Positions 38,131-46,992 of a stretch of DNA of 64,000 bases are shown one piece after another (position 1 is the first letter of the stretch; each line of letters begins with the position of its first letter). A program made the position numbers and the translations under genes. A model generated the notes under the pieces. It was not told the origin of the DNA. It was given only the letters and a program-made list of their open reading frames with translations, and ran no database searches. The stretch lies in NCBI RefSeq assembly GCF_019801965.1, contig NZ_JAHVIA010000001.1, forward strand, positions 310,001-374,000, given 5' to 3'. The stretch comes from Salipiger bermudensis (GTDB lineage: Bacteria; Pseudomonadota; Alphaproteobacteria; Rhodobacterales; Rhodobacteraceae).

Positions 38131-38207
38131 TCCCGCGCGGCCACGCAGTGCAGAAGACGCCCCTCGCACCGCACCTCCTCGCACGCCCCGGCACGCGATG
38201 ACCGACC

Positions 38208-39146
38208 TCACGCCCGCAGCCCCGCGCCGCTCACCAGCCCTGCCTCGAGTGCCTTTCGCCGATCTTCGGGCAGGTCGTCGGGCCGCAACGCGAAGAGGTA
38301 GAGGCTGGTGAAATAGAGGCTCTTGGCCAGCACCGTCGCTGCCGAAATCGCCGCCGAGACAGTGAAGCTCAGCGCCAGCAGCCCCAGCGGCGGCAGCACG
38401 TTGACATCAACCTCGCCAAACCGTGCCAGGAACATCTCCGGTAGGCTGTCGGCAAAGACATAGCCCAGCGCGCCGCCCCCGAAGAGCCCGGTGACGACCC
38501 CGCCGGCGAACAGCGCCTGACCGACGCCCCCGGCAAGATCGATGCCGAGCACGCCCACCAGCGTTTCCGGCACATGGCCGCGCAGCTGTTTCAGCCGGGC
38601 GACAAGGGTCTTGAGGCCGGCATTCTCCACCACGATCGCCGAGATGCCGAAATTCGACACCAGGTCCCAGACCTCGGCCACCACGAAAACCAGCAGCGCC
38701 ATGACAAAGCCTAAGATGCCGCCCTGCTCGACGCCACGCGCCCGCCGCACGAGGTAGGTGATCGCGCCGATGAAGAGCAGCGGCAGCAGGTTGCGCAGCA
38801 GCGTGACCGCGACCCGCGACCAGACCGGCCGGCCCTCGACCAGCGCATCGCGCGCCATCTGGCTCATCGCCGCCTGCAGCAGGGTCTGCACCACGATCTC
38901 CACCGGCAGATAGACCATGAAGACCAGCATCAGCGGAAACGCCCGCTCCCAGTCCTGTGTGACAAAGCCCATGTAGAGCAGCGCCAGCGACAGCAGGCCG
39001 CGCCCCGCCTTCAGCACGAAGAGGATCAGGAACGGCAGGAACACCTTCATGTCCGTTCCCAGCACCGAGAGCGCGGCGCGGATCATCCCCCCGATCCGGC
39101 CCGCCCGGGTCCCGAACAGGCGCAGCAATCTGCTCACGACCTCCAT
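38208..39146 (-). CDS. Polytopic membrane protein, last gene of VWA operon
   Basis: 312 residues from ATG 39146 with GGGAG upstream. About six hydrophobic segments (first at VFLPFLILFVLKAGRGLLSLALLYMG, others near 75-100, 130-150, 165-185, 215-240 and 260-285). No known enzyme motif; I do not recognise the family. It begins 10 bp after the VWA gene stop, so the secreted and membrane products are probably made together. Possible roles are envelope assembly or transport; none can be claimed. Confidence 0.7.
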   Translation of the reverse strand: MEVVSRLLRLFGTRAGRIGGMIRAALSVLGTDMKVFLPFLILFVLKAGRGLLSLALLYMGFVTQDWERAFPLMLVFMVYLPVEIVVQTLLQAAMSQMARDALVEGRPVWSRVAVTLLRNLLPLLFIGAITYLVRRARGVEQGGILGFVMALLVFVVAEVWDLVSNFGISAIVVENAGLKTLVARLKQLRGHVPETLVGVLGIDLAGGVGQALFAGGVVTGLFGGGALGYVFADSLPEMFLARFGEVDVNVLPPLGLLALSFTVSAAISAATVLAKSLYFTSLYLFALRPDDLPEDRRKALEAGLVSGAGLRA

Positions 39147-39156
39147 CTCGCGCTCC

Positions 39157-40629
39157 CTATTCCACCGTGAGGTCGCGCTGAGCGACGATGCGATCGCCAT
39201 TGGCGTAGAAGAAGCGCAGCTCGTAGCGTCCGGGCGCCTCGGGGGCCGGCAGGCGCACCATCTGGCTCTCGGTATGCGCGTAGTGAACCAGGTGCGGCAG
39301 CGCGTCCCCGGCCTTGGCCACTGCGATGTAATCGGCCGGGTTGGGCGGAAAGCCTGTCCACAGAACCGCGATCTCGCCCCCGGCAGGGACCGTGTCGGGC
39401 GCGCTGAGCGTCAGCTCCGGGTCGCGCAGGGTGATCGGGCGGCGTGCCAGCACCTCCCATGGATCGGTGGTGGCGATGTAGACGATCTCGTAGGCGCCCG
39501 GCATTGACGGCATCTGCAACGGCTGAACCGTCTCGCCCACGGTCTCGAAATAGAAGCTGGTCGCGGGGAAGCCCTCGGCCAGCGGCGCGATGCCGATGAA
39601 ATCACTCTCCGAGCCGCGCCCGGTCCATTGCACCGGCACCGTGCCGCCGGTGCGCGCGGCGTCGGGCGCGGAGAGCGTGGCGCCAACCGGGGTGACCTCG
39701 AGCGGCTCCCGCGCCAGCACCTCGCCGGTCAGGGCGCGAGTATAGATGACCTCGTAGCGCCCGGCGGTGATCGGCGCCGGCAGCGGCGCGGGGTTGCCAT
39801 GCTCGATGCCGATCCGCGAGGCGAACTCCCCCGGCCCGTCGCCCGGTACCACGGCGCCGACCCAGTCACCCTCCTCGGCGGGCCCCTCCCACTGCACCGG
39901 CAGAGGATCGCCGGCCCGCGCGGTGGCCGGCAGCGACAGCGCCGCGCTGGCGGGCTCCCGGGCCGGCTCGGGCGCGGGCTGAGGCTCCGGCTCGGCAGGC
40001 GGCGCCACCGCGACCTCGGTCAGCGCCGCCGCCAGGCTCTCGGCATCCTCGGCGGCGCGGTAGCTGCCGCCGGTCAGCCGCGCCAGGCATTGCAGCTGCG
40101 CCCGGGTCTCGCGGTCGGCAATGGCGAAGCCGATGGCATGCAGGGTGAAGTCGACACCGCTCTCCTCGAGCGCCTGCCCCACCGCGCAAGGATCGAGATC
40201 GCAGGTCTCGGTGCCGTCGGAGACGAGGATCACCGTGGCCGCCTCCTCGGTATGGCGCAGCCCGTCCGCCGCCTGCAGAACCGCCGCGCTCAGCGGCGTC
40301 TTGCCCTTCGGAGACAACCCGTCCACTGCCTCGGCGATGGCCGCGAGGCTGCCTGGCGCCGGCGCAATGAGTTCCTCGATATCGCCGCAATCCCCTTTGC
40401 GGCGATGGCCGTAGACTGTCAGCCCGAGCGCCAGATCCTCGGGCAGCGCGCCCAGCAGCGTCTTGACCGCGCCCTGCGCGATGGTGATCTTGGCGACGCC
40501 GTCGATCTGGCCCCACATCGAGCCGGAGGCGTCGAGCACCAGCGTGGTGCGCGCGGGCTCGGCTGCGGCACAGGGCGCGAGCGACAGCAGAAGGGCCGCA
40601 ACCCGGGACAGGGAGGCAACGGCGTTCAT
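39157..40629 (-). CDS. Exported von Willebrand factor A protein with three C-terminal repeats
   Basis: 490 residues. A signal peptide (about 1-23) ends at CAAA. The VWA domain (about 27-205) has a complete MIDAS: DASGSMWGQ, the Thr in KGKTPLS and the Asp in LVSDGTETCD. After a Pro/Glu-rich linker come three tandem repeats of about 85 residues (about 230-317, 318-405, 406-490). Each begins LS(L/A)P and contains VQW-G and D-(W/F/Y)-(V/I)-(G/A), then G-x-Y-E. The repeats look like Ig-like/SKICH-like sandwiches. It is probably periplasmic and binds protein or metal. Start ATG has GGAGA upstream, 1 bp after the previous stop. Confidence 0.82.
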   Translation of the reverse strand: MNAVASLSRVAALLLSLAPCAAAEPARTTLVLDASGSMWGQIDGVAKITIAQGAVKTLLGALPEDLALGLTVYGHRRKGDCGDIEELIAPAPGSLAAIAEAVDGLSPKGKTPLSAAVLQAADGLRHTEEAATVILVSDGTETCDLDPCAVGQALEESGVDFTLHAIGFAIADRETRAQLQCLARLTGGSYRAAEDAESLAAALTEVAVAPPAEPEPQPAPEPAREPASAALSLPATARAGDPLPVQWEGPAEEGDWVGAVVPGDGPGEFASRIGIEHGNPAPLPAPITAGRYEVIYTRALTGEVLAREPLEVTPVGATLSAPDAARTGGTVPVQWTGRGSESDFIGIAPLAEGFPATSFYFETVGETVQPLQMPSMPGAYEIVYIATTDPWEVLARRPITLRDPELTLSAPDTVPAGGEIAVLWTGFPPNPADYIAVAKAGDALPHLVHYAHTESQMVRLPAPEAPGRYELRFFYANGDRIVAQRDLTVE

Positions 40630-40630
40630 C

Positions 40631-41431
40631 TCAGTCTCCCACCCGGGTCCAGACCGCGGTCGTGACCCCAGAGCAATCGGTCGTCCCGAAGAGCGACGCC
40701 GCCTCCGGCGGCAGTACGACGTGCATTTCCGAACGGTGGGTTATCCGACCCGGGCTCTCGACCGTCAGCGTCCAGAGCAGCTCCGAGCGCCGACCGCCAT
40801 GGCTCGGCGCCTGCGCGAAGACCTCCTCCATGGCGCTGGTCTGCCAGCGGTTCTCGCCCTGCGCCTGCCAATCGGTCGAGACCTCGCGGCTCATGCGCAG
40901 CTGCCCCGGGTGAAATGGCACCTCGAAGACCAGCGACTGAGCCTCGCGCGCCTCCACCGGCAGCGCCGCCATGTCGACGGGAAACCCGTCCCGGATCACC
41001 GCGGGGCAGCCCTCGAAGCTCAGCGGCCTGACCTCGAGCGACCACACCCCGCTCAGCGGCTGGATGCCGCCGCCGGGCGCCGCCTCCGATGTCTCGGCGA
41101 TCTCGATCCCGAGCCCCCGGGGCGCGCAATGATCCGGCCCCACGTAGCGAAGCCGCCCGACCGCTTCCCCAAGCGCCACCCGCGCAGCGCCCAAGTCGTC
41201 TCGCCCGATCCAGTAGGCTTCGTCGCCGCGGATCAGGAGGGCATGATCCGAGCCCGGCGCCGCGCCGTGGGCGGCGTCGCGCGCCGCCAGCGCCTCCGCA
41301 TCCGGAACCCGGAATTCGGCGCTGCCATCGGCGGCGATGGAAATGGTTGGCGGGGGGCACTCCTGCGCCGCGAGCAGGCCGGGCAGGAGGGCCGCTCCGA
41401 TCAACACGTTGGCAATGGGCGTCTTCTGCAC
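40631..41431 (-). CDS. Secreted protein of unknown function, first gene of VWA operon
   Basis: 266 residues from GTG 41431, chosen because GGAG lies 5 nt upstream; an in-frame ATG at 41449 has no good SD. The N-terminus (VQKTPIANVLIGAALLPGLLAAQ) is a signal peptide with probable cleavage after LAA. The mature part has Cys residues at CPPP, DHCAPRG, FEGCPA and TTDCSG that could form two disulfides. It contains no enzyme motif I recognise. Short spacing (1 bp) to the VWA gene implies joint function in the periplasm. Confidence 0.65.
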   Translation of the reverse strand: MQKTPIANVLIGAALLPGLLAAQECPPPTISIAADGSAEFRVPDAEALAARDAAHGAAPGSDHALLIRGDEAYWIGRDDLGAARVALGEAVGRLRYVGPDHCAPRGLGIEIAETSEAAPGGGIQPLSGVWSLEVRPLSFEGCPAVIRDGFPVDMAALPVEAREAQSLVFEVPFHPGQLRMSREVSTDWQAQGENRWQTSAMEEVFAQAPSHGGRRSELLWTLTVESPGRITHRSEMHVVLPPEAASLFGTTDCSGVTTAVWTRVGD

Positions 41432-41637
41432 GGGCACTCCTGAAATCACACGTCACGCGGCAATGGTATTGACCTACCGCTTTCGTGCTTTCCGGACATG
41501 ACCAGAATTGGTTATATGGTGCCGATTTTCTGCCCAGGACGATCTTACGGGAGGCAAGAGCATGACACCTGGCCCCTGCGCAAAGCCTGCCAATCGCCGC
41601 CGCGCATGGCGCCGGACGGCTTCCGCGCCGGCGGGCC

Positions 41638-43293
41638 ATGGCTGAGCGGCCGCCCGACAGCGGCGCCCCGGGCGGGCAGAACGGCAGCGCCGAATGGTCC
41701 TCGCTGATCGGATCCCTCTACGAGGCCGCGGTCGATCCGACCGCCTTCACCCGGCTTCTCGATCTTGCCGAGAGCGGACTGTCGGACGACACGACCCGGC
41801 GCAGTTTCGAAGAGATCCGCAGCGAGTGCGAGCGCCACGTGAAGAAGGCCGAGGCGCTGCTCGCGGCGCTGCCCGGCACGCCGATGGCGCCCGAGATCCG
41901 GCCCGCCTTCACGGTCTCCGCCCGGGGCCGGATCGAGGATCCCAACAGCGTGGCCGTCGCGCTCTTCGCGCTCTCCGACGGCGACAGGCTCGCGCATCTC
42001 GCTCCCGAGCTGGATCTCGAGCTCGCCCGCTATCGCGCCGGCCGGAGCGCCCATGCGCCGGTGCTCCGGCTGCTGCGCCGCGATACCGGCAAGGCGGCAC
42101 TTCTGGTCGCTGAGCGCCGTGGGCAAGACGGGGCGCTCCGCTTCACCGGCATGGACGCGGTCTGGCACCCGCGCGCCGGCGCCGCCGTGCAGGCGCTCTA
42201 CGGGCTGACGCCCTCCGAGGCCGAGGTGCTCGGCCTGCTCGCCAGCGGTCACAGCCCGCAGGACGCGGCGGCGCGCCGGGGGCGCTCGGTCGAGACCATC
42301 CGCCAGCAGGTCCGAACGATGCTGTCCAAGACCGACGCCGCCGGCCTCGCCGAGCTGGCCCATGTCGGACGCGCCGTCGCCCTGTCGAGCGCCGGGCCGC
42401 CCGCCGCAGCGGCCGACGCCCCGCAGCGCGTCCTGCCCCTGGGCAACGGCCGGGTCATGCATGTGACCGAACAGGGCGCCCCCCACGGGCGGCCGGTGAT
42501 CTACCTGCATGGCTGCCTCGGCGGCAATCGGCTGCCGGCGCCCGCCGACGCCGAGCTGCGGGCGCGCGGGCTGCGCTGGATCGCCCCGGCACGGCCCTGG
42601 CATGGCGAGAGCAGCGGCTTCGAGGCGCTGCTCCACGACCCGTCGGCCTATGCCGATGACCTCGCCACGCTGATCGCCGAGCTCGGCCTCAGCGACGTGA
42701 CCCTCGTCGGCTACGATGCCGGCGCCGCGCTCGCCCTCTGCGCCGGCGCCGCACTGCAAGCGGGCTCCATCCGCGATATCCTCCTCGTCAGCGCCACGCC
42801 GCCAATGCGCGGGCTGCGCGATTTTGCCGCCGCGCCGCGCCAGCAGGCCTGCCTCGCGCTCGCTGCCCGCAGCTCGCTGCCGCTGCTGCGCTTCCTCTCC
42901 CTGGTCGGGGACCGCAAGCTGCGCGCCGAAGGCCGCGCGGCCTTCGCGGAGACGGTGTTTGGCGGCTCACCCGCCGATCTCGCCGCCTGCCGCGACGAGG
43001 CGTTGCTCGAGCTGCTCTGGACCGGGCATTTCTTCCACGTCGCCTCCGGCAATGACGGCTTCATCAACGATTGCCGCCTGATCGCCTCGGACTGGAGCCG
43101 CCACCTCCGCCCCCTGTCGGTGCCGCTTGGCCTGCTGCATGGCGCCGCCGACGCGATCGTGCCCCTGCCCTGGCTCAGGGCCTTTGCCCGGGAATGCGAT
43201 GCGAATCTCCAGGTGGTCGAGGGTGCCGGCCACGCCCTGCCCTACAGCCACTGGACCGCCCTTCTCTCCCGCGTCTGCGCCGCCGCAGACTAG
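41638..43293 (+). CDS. LuxR-type HTH fused to alpha/beta-hydrolase domain
   Basis: 551 residues. Residues 1-185 form a helical and PAS-like sensory region. A LuxR helix-turn-helix follows at about 189-250: YGLTPSEAEVLGLLASGHSPQDAA and the recognition helix SVETIRQQVRTMLSKT. Residues 265-551 are an alpha/beta hydrolase with oxyanion HGCLGG (291-296), nucleophile elbow VGYDAG (Asp360), acid HGAAD (Asp505) and His532 in GAGHALPY. Asp instead of Ser suggests an epoxide-hydrolase/dehalogenase-type or purely ligand-binding site. It may sense or destroy the effector of the HTH. Not in an operon; it diverges from the VWA operon. Confidence 0.8.
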   Translation: MAERPPDSGAPGGQNGSAEWSSLIGSLYEAAVDPTAFTRLLDLAESGLSDDTTRRSFEEIRSECERHVKKAEALLAALPGTPMAPEIRPAFTVSARGRIEDPNSVAVALFALSDGDRLAHLAPELDLELARYRAGRSAHAPVLRLLRRDTGKAALLVAERRGQDGALRFTGMDAVWHPRAGAAVQALYGLTPSEAEVLGLLASGHSPQDAAARRGRSVETIRQQVRTMLSKTDAAGLAELAHVGRAVALSSAGPPAAAADAPQRVLPLGNGRVMHVTEQGAPHGRPVIYLHGCLGGNRLPAPADAELRARGLRWIAPARPWHGESSGFEALLHDPSAYADDLATLIAELGLSDVTLVGYDAGAALALCAGAALQAGSIRDILLVSATPPMRGLRDFAAAPRQQACLALAARSSLPLLRFLSLVGDRKLRAEGRAAFAETVFGGSPADLAACRDEALLELLWTGHFFHVASGNDGFINDCRLIASDWSRHLRPLSVPLGLLHGAADAIVPLPWLRAFARECDANLQVVEGAGHALPYSHWTALLSRVCAAAD

Positions 43294-43333
43294 CCCCCGT
43301 CACCCACCCTGAGCGCCACCCAAGCAAAAGCGC

Positions 43334-43405
43334 GCCCCCAGTCTTCTCTGGTTCAGAAATACCTCGGGGGAGTCGCAGCTTCGCTGCGACGGGGGCAGCG
43401 CCCCC
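43334..43405 (+). repeat. Dispersed intergenic structured element, copy C
   Basis: CCCCCAGTCTTCTCTGGTTCAG...AATACCTCGGGGGA, then hairpin GTCGCAGC-TTC-GCTGCGAC (43372-43390) and GGGGGC-AGC-GCCCCC (43391-43405). It lies 41 bp after the fusion-gene stop, facing the convergent oxidoreductase. Confidence 0.85.
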
Positions 43406-43448
43406 AAACCCGGCGCGCCGCCAGCCCCCTCAACACGAGGCCACCAAC

Positions 43449-44489
43449 CTACAGCGAATCCTCGACCCGAAACCCTTCCGGGATCCCGTCCTGGCCCTGC
43501 AGCAGCAGCGCCGCCATCACCTCTGACACCTTCGGCGCCATCCCGAAGCCGATCTTGAAGCCACCATTGGCGATGAAATGCCCCTCCCGCCCGGGCCAAG
43601 CCCCCAGCATCGGCGCCCGGCTCCGCGCCCTCGGGCGCACCCCGGCCCAGCGCTCGACCACCTCGGCGCCGTGCAGCAGCGGCATCGCCGCGACGGCGCG
43701 CTCGACCAGCGCGTCGCATTGCGCGTCGCAGGAGGCGGGATCGTCGAACTCGCGCTCCGAGGTCGAGCCGATGGCCACCGTGCCGTCGTGATGCGGGACG
43801 ATGTGGAGCCCGCCGGCAAAGACCTGCGGCGCCGCCCCGGCATCGAAGCGCAGAAGCGCCGACTGGCCCTTCACCCCCGCGCCCACACGCTTGTCCAGCG
43901 CCTCCGACAGCGCCAGCAGCCCCTGCCAGCCGCTGGCCCAGACCACCTGCCCGGCATCCTCCGCCTCGGCCACCACCTCGACGCCCATCGCGGCCAGCGC
44001 GGCCACCAGCGCGGCGCAGGCGCGGCGCGGCGACATGCGGGCGCTGAGCGTGTCGCGGATCAGCCAGCCCGTGGGCGTCAGCGGCGCGAAGGGGCCGGCC
44101 TCCTCCGCCCGGATCACCTCCCAGACCGCCGCCTCGCCCCAGAGCTCCCGCGCGGTCTGCTCGCGCCCGCGCGCCAGCGCCAGACCGGCCTCGTCGGCCA
44201 CCGGCTGCAGCCGTCCGCTGCGGGCATAGTCGGGCGAGACGCCCCCCACCGCCTCGACCTCGGCCCAGGAGGTCTCAGCCATCAGCAGGCTCTCGAGCTG
44301 GAAGGCCTTCTTGGCGTTCCAGTTCTCCGGCACGTGCGGCGCCAGCGCGCCGACGATGCCGCCGCTCGATCCCGCCCCCGGCCCATAGGGGTCGATCACC
44401 TGCACCTTCGCCCCCGCCCGGGCGCAGGCCCAGGCGATCGAGAGGCCGAAGATCCCCGCCCCGCGCACTGTCACGTCGATGCTTGCCAT
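43449..44489 (-). CDS. FAD-dependent oxidoreductase (MnmC2-like half of split MnmC)
   Basis: 346 residues. The FAD-binding Rossmann motif is VRGAGIFGLSIAWACARAGAKVQVID (6-31) with G-x-G-x-x-G. Downstream, GGLHIVPHHDGTVAIGSTSE and FIANGGFKIGFGMAPKVSEVM match the glycine-oxidase/DadA-like fold. Its immediate divergence from the MnmD methyltransferase suggests it is the oxidase half of MnmC, which removes carboxymethyl from cmnm5s2U34 in tRNA. A generic D-amino-acid oxidase role is the alternative. ATG 44489 has GGAGGG upstream. Confidence 0.78.
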   Translation of the reverse strand: MASIDVTVRGAGIFGLSIAWACARAGAKVQVIDPYGPGAGSSGGIVGALAPHVPENWNAKKAFQLESLLMAETSWAEVEAVGGVSPDYARSGRLQPVADEAGLALARGREQTARELWGEAAVWEVIRAEEAGPFAPLTPTGWLIRDTLSARMSPRRACAALVAALAAMGVEVVAEAEDAGQVVWASGWQGLLALSEALDKRVGAGVKGQSALLRFDAGAAPQVFAGGLHIVPHHDGTVAIGSTSEREFDDPASCDAQCDALVERAVAAMPLLHGAEVVERWAGVRPRARSRAPMLGAWPGREGHFIANGGFKIGFGMAPKVSEVMAALLLQGQDGIPEGFRVEDSL

Positions 44490-44536
44490 TCGTCAGCCCT
44501 CCGGTCATGGTCGCGCCAGTTCTAGGACAGACCATC

Positions 44537-45208
44537 ATGACGAACCAGCCCGACGCCCCTCTCTGGCGCGACGGCGAGGTACCGGTGTCGCCGCGCTTCG
44601 ACGATCCGTATTTCTCGCTCGAAAACGGCCTTGCCGAGACCCGCCACACCTTCCTCACCGGCAATGACCTGCCCGACCGCTTCCGCGACGGGTTCCACGT
44701 CGCCGAGCTGGGCTTCGGCACCGGGCTCAACCTGCTCGCCACGCTGCAACTCTGGCGCGAGAGCAGCACGCCCGGCCAGCTCCGGTTCACCAGCTTCGAG
44801 GCCTTCCCGATGCTCGGAGACGACATGATCCGCGCCCAGACGGCCTTTCCCGAGCTGTCGACGATCGCCGAAGAGCTCGCGCCCTTCTGGCGCGAAGCTG
44901 CCCGCGAGATCGACCTGCCGGACCTGCGTTTCCGCATGGTCGAAGGCGACGCCCGCGCCACCCTGCCGGCATGGGACGGCGCAGCAGATGCGTGGTTTCT
45001 CGATGGCTTCTCGCCGGCCAAGAACCCTGAGCTCTGGGGCGAGGACCTGATGCGCGCGGTCGCCCGCCACACCGCGCCAGGCGGCACCATTGCCACCTAT
45101 ACCGCCGCCGGCCATGTGCGCCGCGCGCTCGAGGCGGCGGGGTTTGCAGTCGCCCGCGTGCCCGGATATGGGCGCAAGCGGCACATGACGCGCGCGGAGC
45201 TTTACTGA
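44537..45208 (+). CDS. mnmD: MnmD methyltransferase (tRNA mnm5s2U34, MnmC1 half)
   Basis: 223 residues. DUF752/MnmD pattern: FDDPYFSLENGLAETRHTFLTGNDL, SAM-binding VAELGFGTGLNLLATLQLW, then the post-II motif AWFLDGFSPAKNPELWGEDLMRAVARH and GHVRRALEAAGF. It methylates the wobble uridine 5-aminomethyl group. In E. coli this domain is fused to the FAD domain as MnmC. Here the two are separate genes transcribed divergently across about 50 bp. Overlaps the next gene by TGATG. The ATG at 44537 is favoured over upstream in-frame starts because it begins MTNQPDAPLWRDG. Confidence 0.9.
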   Translation: MTNQPDAPLWRDGEVPVSPRFDDPYFSLENGLAETRHTFLTGNDLPDRFRDGFHVAELGFGTGLNLLATLQLWRESSTPGQLRFTSFEAFPMLGDDMIRAQTAFPELSTIAEELAPFWREAAREIDLPDLRFRMVEGDARATLPAWDGAADAWFLDGFSPAKNPELWGEDLMRAVARHTAPGGTIATYTAAGHVRRALEAAGFAVARVPGYGRKRHMTRAELY

Positions 45209-46074
45209 TGGCGGAACAGAACACCAAATTCGGCATCTGGCTGATGGTCCTGACGACCTTCGTCTTTGCCCTGCAGGACGGCATCTCGCGGCACCTGTCG
45301 GACGCCTACAACGTCTACATGGTGGTGATGATTCGCTACTGGTTCTTCGCCGCCTTCGTGATGGCCATCGCCGGGCGGCAGGCGGGCGGGCTGAGATCCG
45401 CTGCCGCGACCACGCAGCCCTGGCTGCAGATCTTCCGCGGCGTGCTGCTTGTGGCCGAGATCTGGGTGATGATCACCGCATTCGTGCTGCTCGGCCTGAC
45501 CGAAAGCCACGCTGTCTTCACGGCCTACCCGCTGCTGGTGGCGGCGCTGTCGGGGCCGATCCTCGGCGAGAAGGTCGGCTGGCGGCGCTGGTCGGCCATC
45601 GGCGTTGGCTTCATCGGGGTCATCATCATCCTGCAGCCTTCGGGCGGGGTTTTCTCGCCCCACGCCGCCGTGCCGCTGGTCGCCGCCCTGATGTTCGCAC
45701 TCTACGGCCTGCTGACACGCTACGTGGCACGGCGCGACACCGCGGCGACCTCGTTCTTCTGGACCGGCGTTTCGGGCGCGGTGACGGCGACGCTGGTGGG
45801 GATGTGGTTCTGGGAGCCGATGTCGGCCCCCGACTGGGGCTGGATGGCGCTGCTCTGCATCACCGGCGCCAGCGGGCATTACACGCTGATCAAGTGCTAC
45901 GAGGTGGCCGAGGCCTCGGCGGTGCAGCCCTTTGCCTACCTTCAGCTGGTCTTCGCTTCGGCCCTCGGCATGACGGTGTTCAACGAGACCCTGCGACCCA
46001 ACGTGGCGATGGGCGCGGTGATCATCGTGGCGGCGGGGCTGTTCACGCTCTGGCGCGAGCGGGTGAAGCGCTGA
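45208..46074 (+). CDS. EamA/DMT-family transporter
   Basis: 288 residues with about ten hydrophobic helices in two EamA repeats; the second begins near LVAALMFALYGLLTRYV. The start ATG shares the A of the mnmD stop (TGATG), so it is co-translated with mnmD. DMT members export or import metabolites such as amino acids or nucleotide sugars. Substrate unknown, and the link to tRNA modification may only be transcriptional. The ending at RERVKR is followed by a free 3' region. Confidence 0.85.
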   Translation: MAEQNTKFGIWLMVLTTFVFALQDGISRHLSDAYNVYMVVMIRYWFFAAFVMAIAGRQAGGLRSAAATTQPWLQIFRGVLLVAEIWVMITAFVLLGLTESHAVFTAYPLLVAALSGPILGEKVGWRRWSAIGVGFIGVIIILQPSGGVFSPHAAVPLVAALMFALYGLLTRYVARRDTAATSFFWTGVSGAVTATLVGMWFWEPMSAPDWGWMALLCITGASGHYTLIKCYEVAEASAVQPFAYLQLVFASALGMTVFNETLRPNVAMGAVIIVAAGLFTLWRERVKR

Positions 46075-46225
46075 GGCTCCGAGAGCTGACCCACAGCCTT
46101 GCGGACACCCAGAAACGAGGACCCTGACATTCGGCGGCTCGTTCGGACGCGATGAGCGCCGGGCGTGCCCAGTGCCCTCCCCGGCGCGGTCCCCGACAAC
46201 CGCGCCTCTCCACCGGACAAAAGAA

Positions 46226-46250
46226 AAGCCCCGCGCGCTGCGCGGGGCTT
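46226..46250 (-). terminator. Intrinsic terminator of sodB
   Basis: 11-bp arms AAGCCCCGCGC/GCGCGGGGCTT with a 3-nt loop. On the minus strand the stem is followed by TTCTTTT, 29 bp past the sodB stop. Confidence 0.88.
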
Positions 46251-46278
46251 CGTCCTGTCTGGAACAGGTCGATCGCGA

Positions 46279-46878
46279 TCACATGCGCGAGGCGACGTTT
46301 TCCCAGTTCACCAGGTTGTCGAGGAAGTTGGCCAGGTAGGCCGGGCGCTTGTTGCGGAAGTCGATGTAGTAGGAGTGCTCCCACACGTCGCAGCCCAGCA
46401 GCGCGGTCTGGCCGAAGCACAGCGGGTTCACACCATTCTCGCTCTTGGTGATCTTCAGGCCGCCATCGGCGTCCTTGACCAGCCATGCCCACCCCGAGCC
46501 GAACTGGCCGGCGCCGGCTGCCGAGAAGTCTTCCTTGAACTTGTCGACCGAGCCGAAGCTCTCTTTCAGGGCCGCTTCCAGCTCCGACGGCATGGCGTTG
46601 TCGCCGGCGCCCATCATTTCCCAGAACTGGGTGTGGTTCCAGTGCTGCGAAGCGTTGTTGAACAGGCCCGACTGCGCCACGGCGCCAGCTTCATAGGTGC
46701 CTTTCACGATCTCTTCCAGCGACTTGTCCGCCCACTCGGTGCCGTCGATCAGCTTGTTCAGCGTGGTGACGTAGGTGTTGTGGTGGATGTCGTGGTGGTA
46801 CTCCAGCGTCTCCTTGGACATGCCCTTGGAGGCAAGCGCGTCGTGTGCGTAGGGGAGATCGGGAAGTTCGAAAGCCAT
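46279..46878 (-). CDS. sodB: Fe/Mn superoxide dismutase
   Basis: 199 residues. Metal ligands: His in LEYHHDIHH (about 28), His in QHWNHTQFWEMM (about 79), Asp in GCDVWEHSYYIDF and His in the same motif. Trp/Gln pattern GQTALLGCDVW and LFNNASQHWNH indicates an iron-type SodB-like enzyme. It dismutates superoxide in the cytoplasm. SD GAGGGTAAC precedes the ATG. Monocistronic, with a terminator after it and a plausible promoter before it. Confidence 0.96.
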   Translation of the reverse strand: MAFELPDLPYAHDALASKGMSKETLEYHHDIHHNTYVTTLNKLIDGTEWADKSLEEIVKGTYEAGAVAQSGLFNNASQHWNHTQFWEMMGAGDNAMPSELEAALKESFGSVDKFKEDFSAAGAGQFGSGWAWLVKDADGGLKITKSENGVNPLCFGQTALLGCDVWEHSYYIDFRNKRPAYLANFLDNLVNWENVASRM

Positions 46879-46915
46879 GGTGTTACCCTCTTGGTCCGAG
46901 TGAATTTGTATACCA

Positions 46916-46943
46916 TTCCTAGACCCACGTTCAGCGAGGTCAA
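46916..46943 (-). promoter_or_regulatory. Candidate promoter of sodB
   Basis: On the minus strand TTGACC (46943-46938) is followed after 16 bp by TAGGAA (46921-46916), about 38 bp before the ATG. The -35 is good, the -10 weak. Confidence 0.35.
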
Positions 46944-46992
46944 GGAGTGTCAGGGTTTAAACGTGCGATGACGCTCCATGTTCCGAAATCGC

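Noticed and set aside
41498-41707. 69-codon frame before the LuxR fusion
   Set aside because: No SD, overlaps the fusion start and has Arg/Pro-rich random composition.
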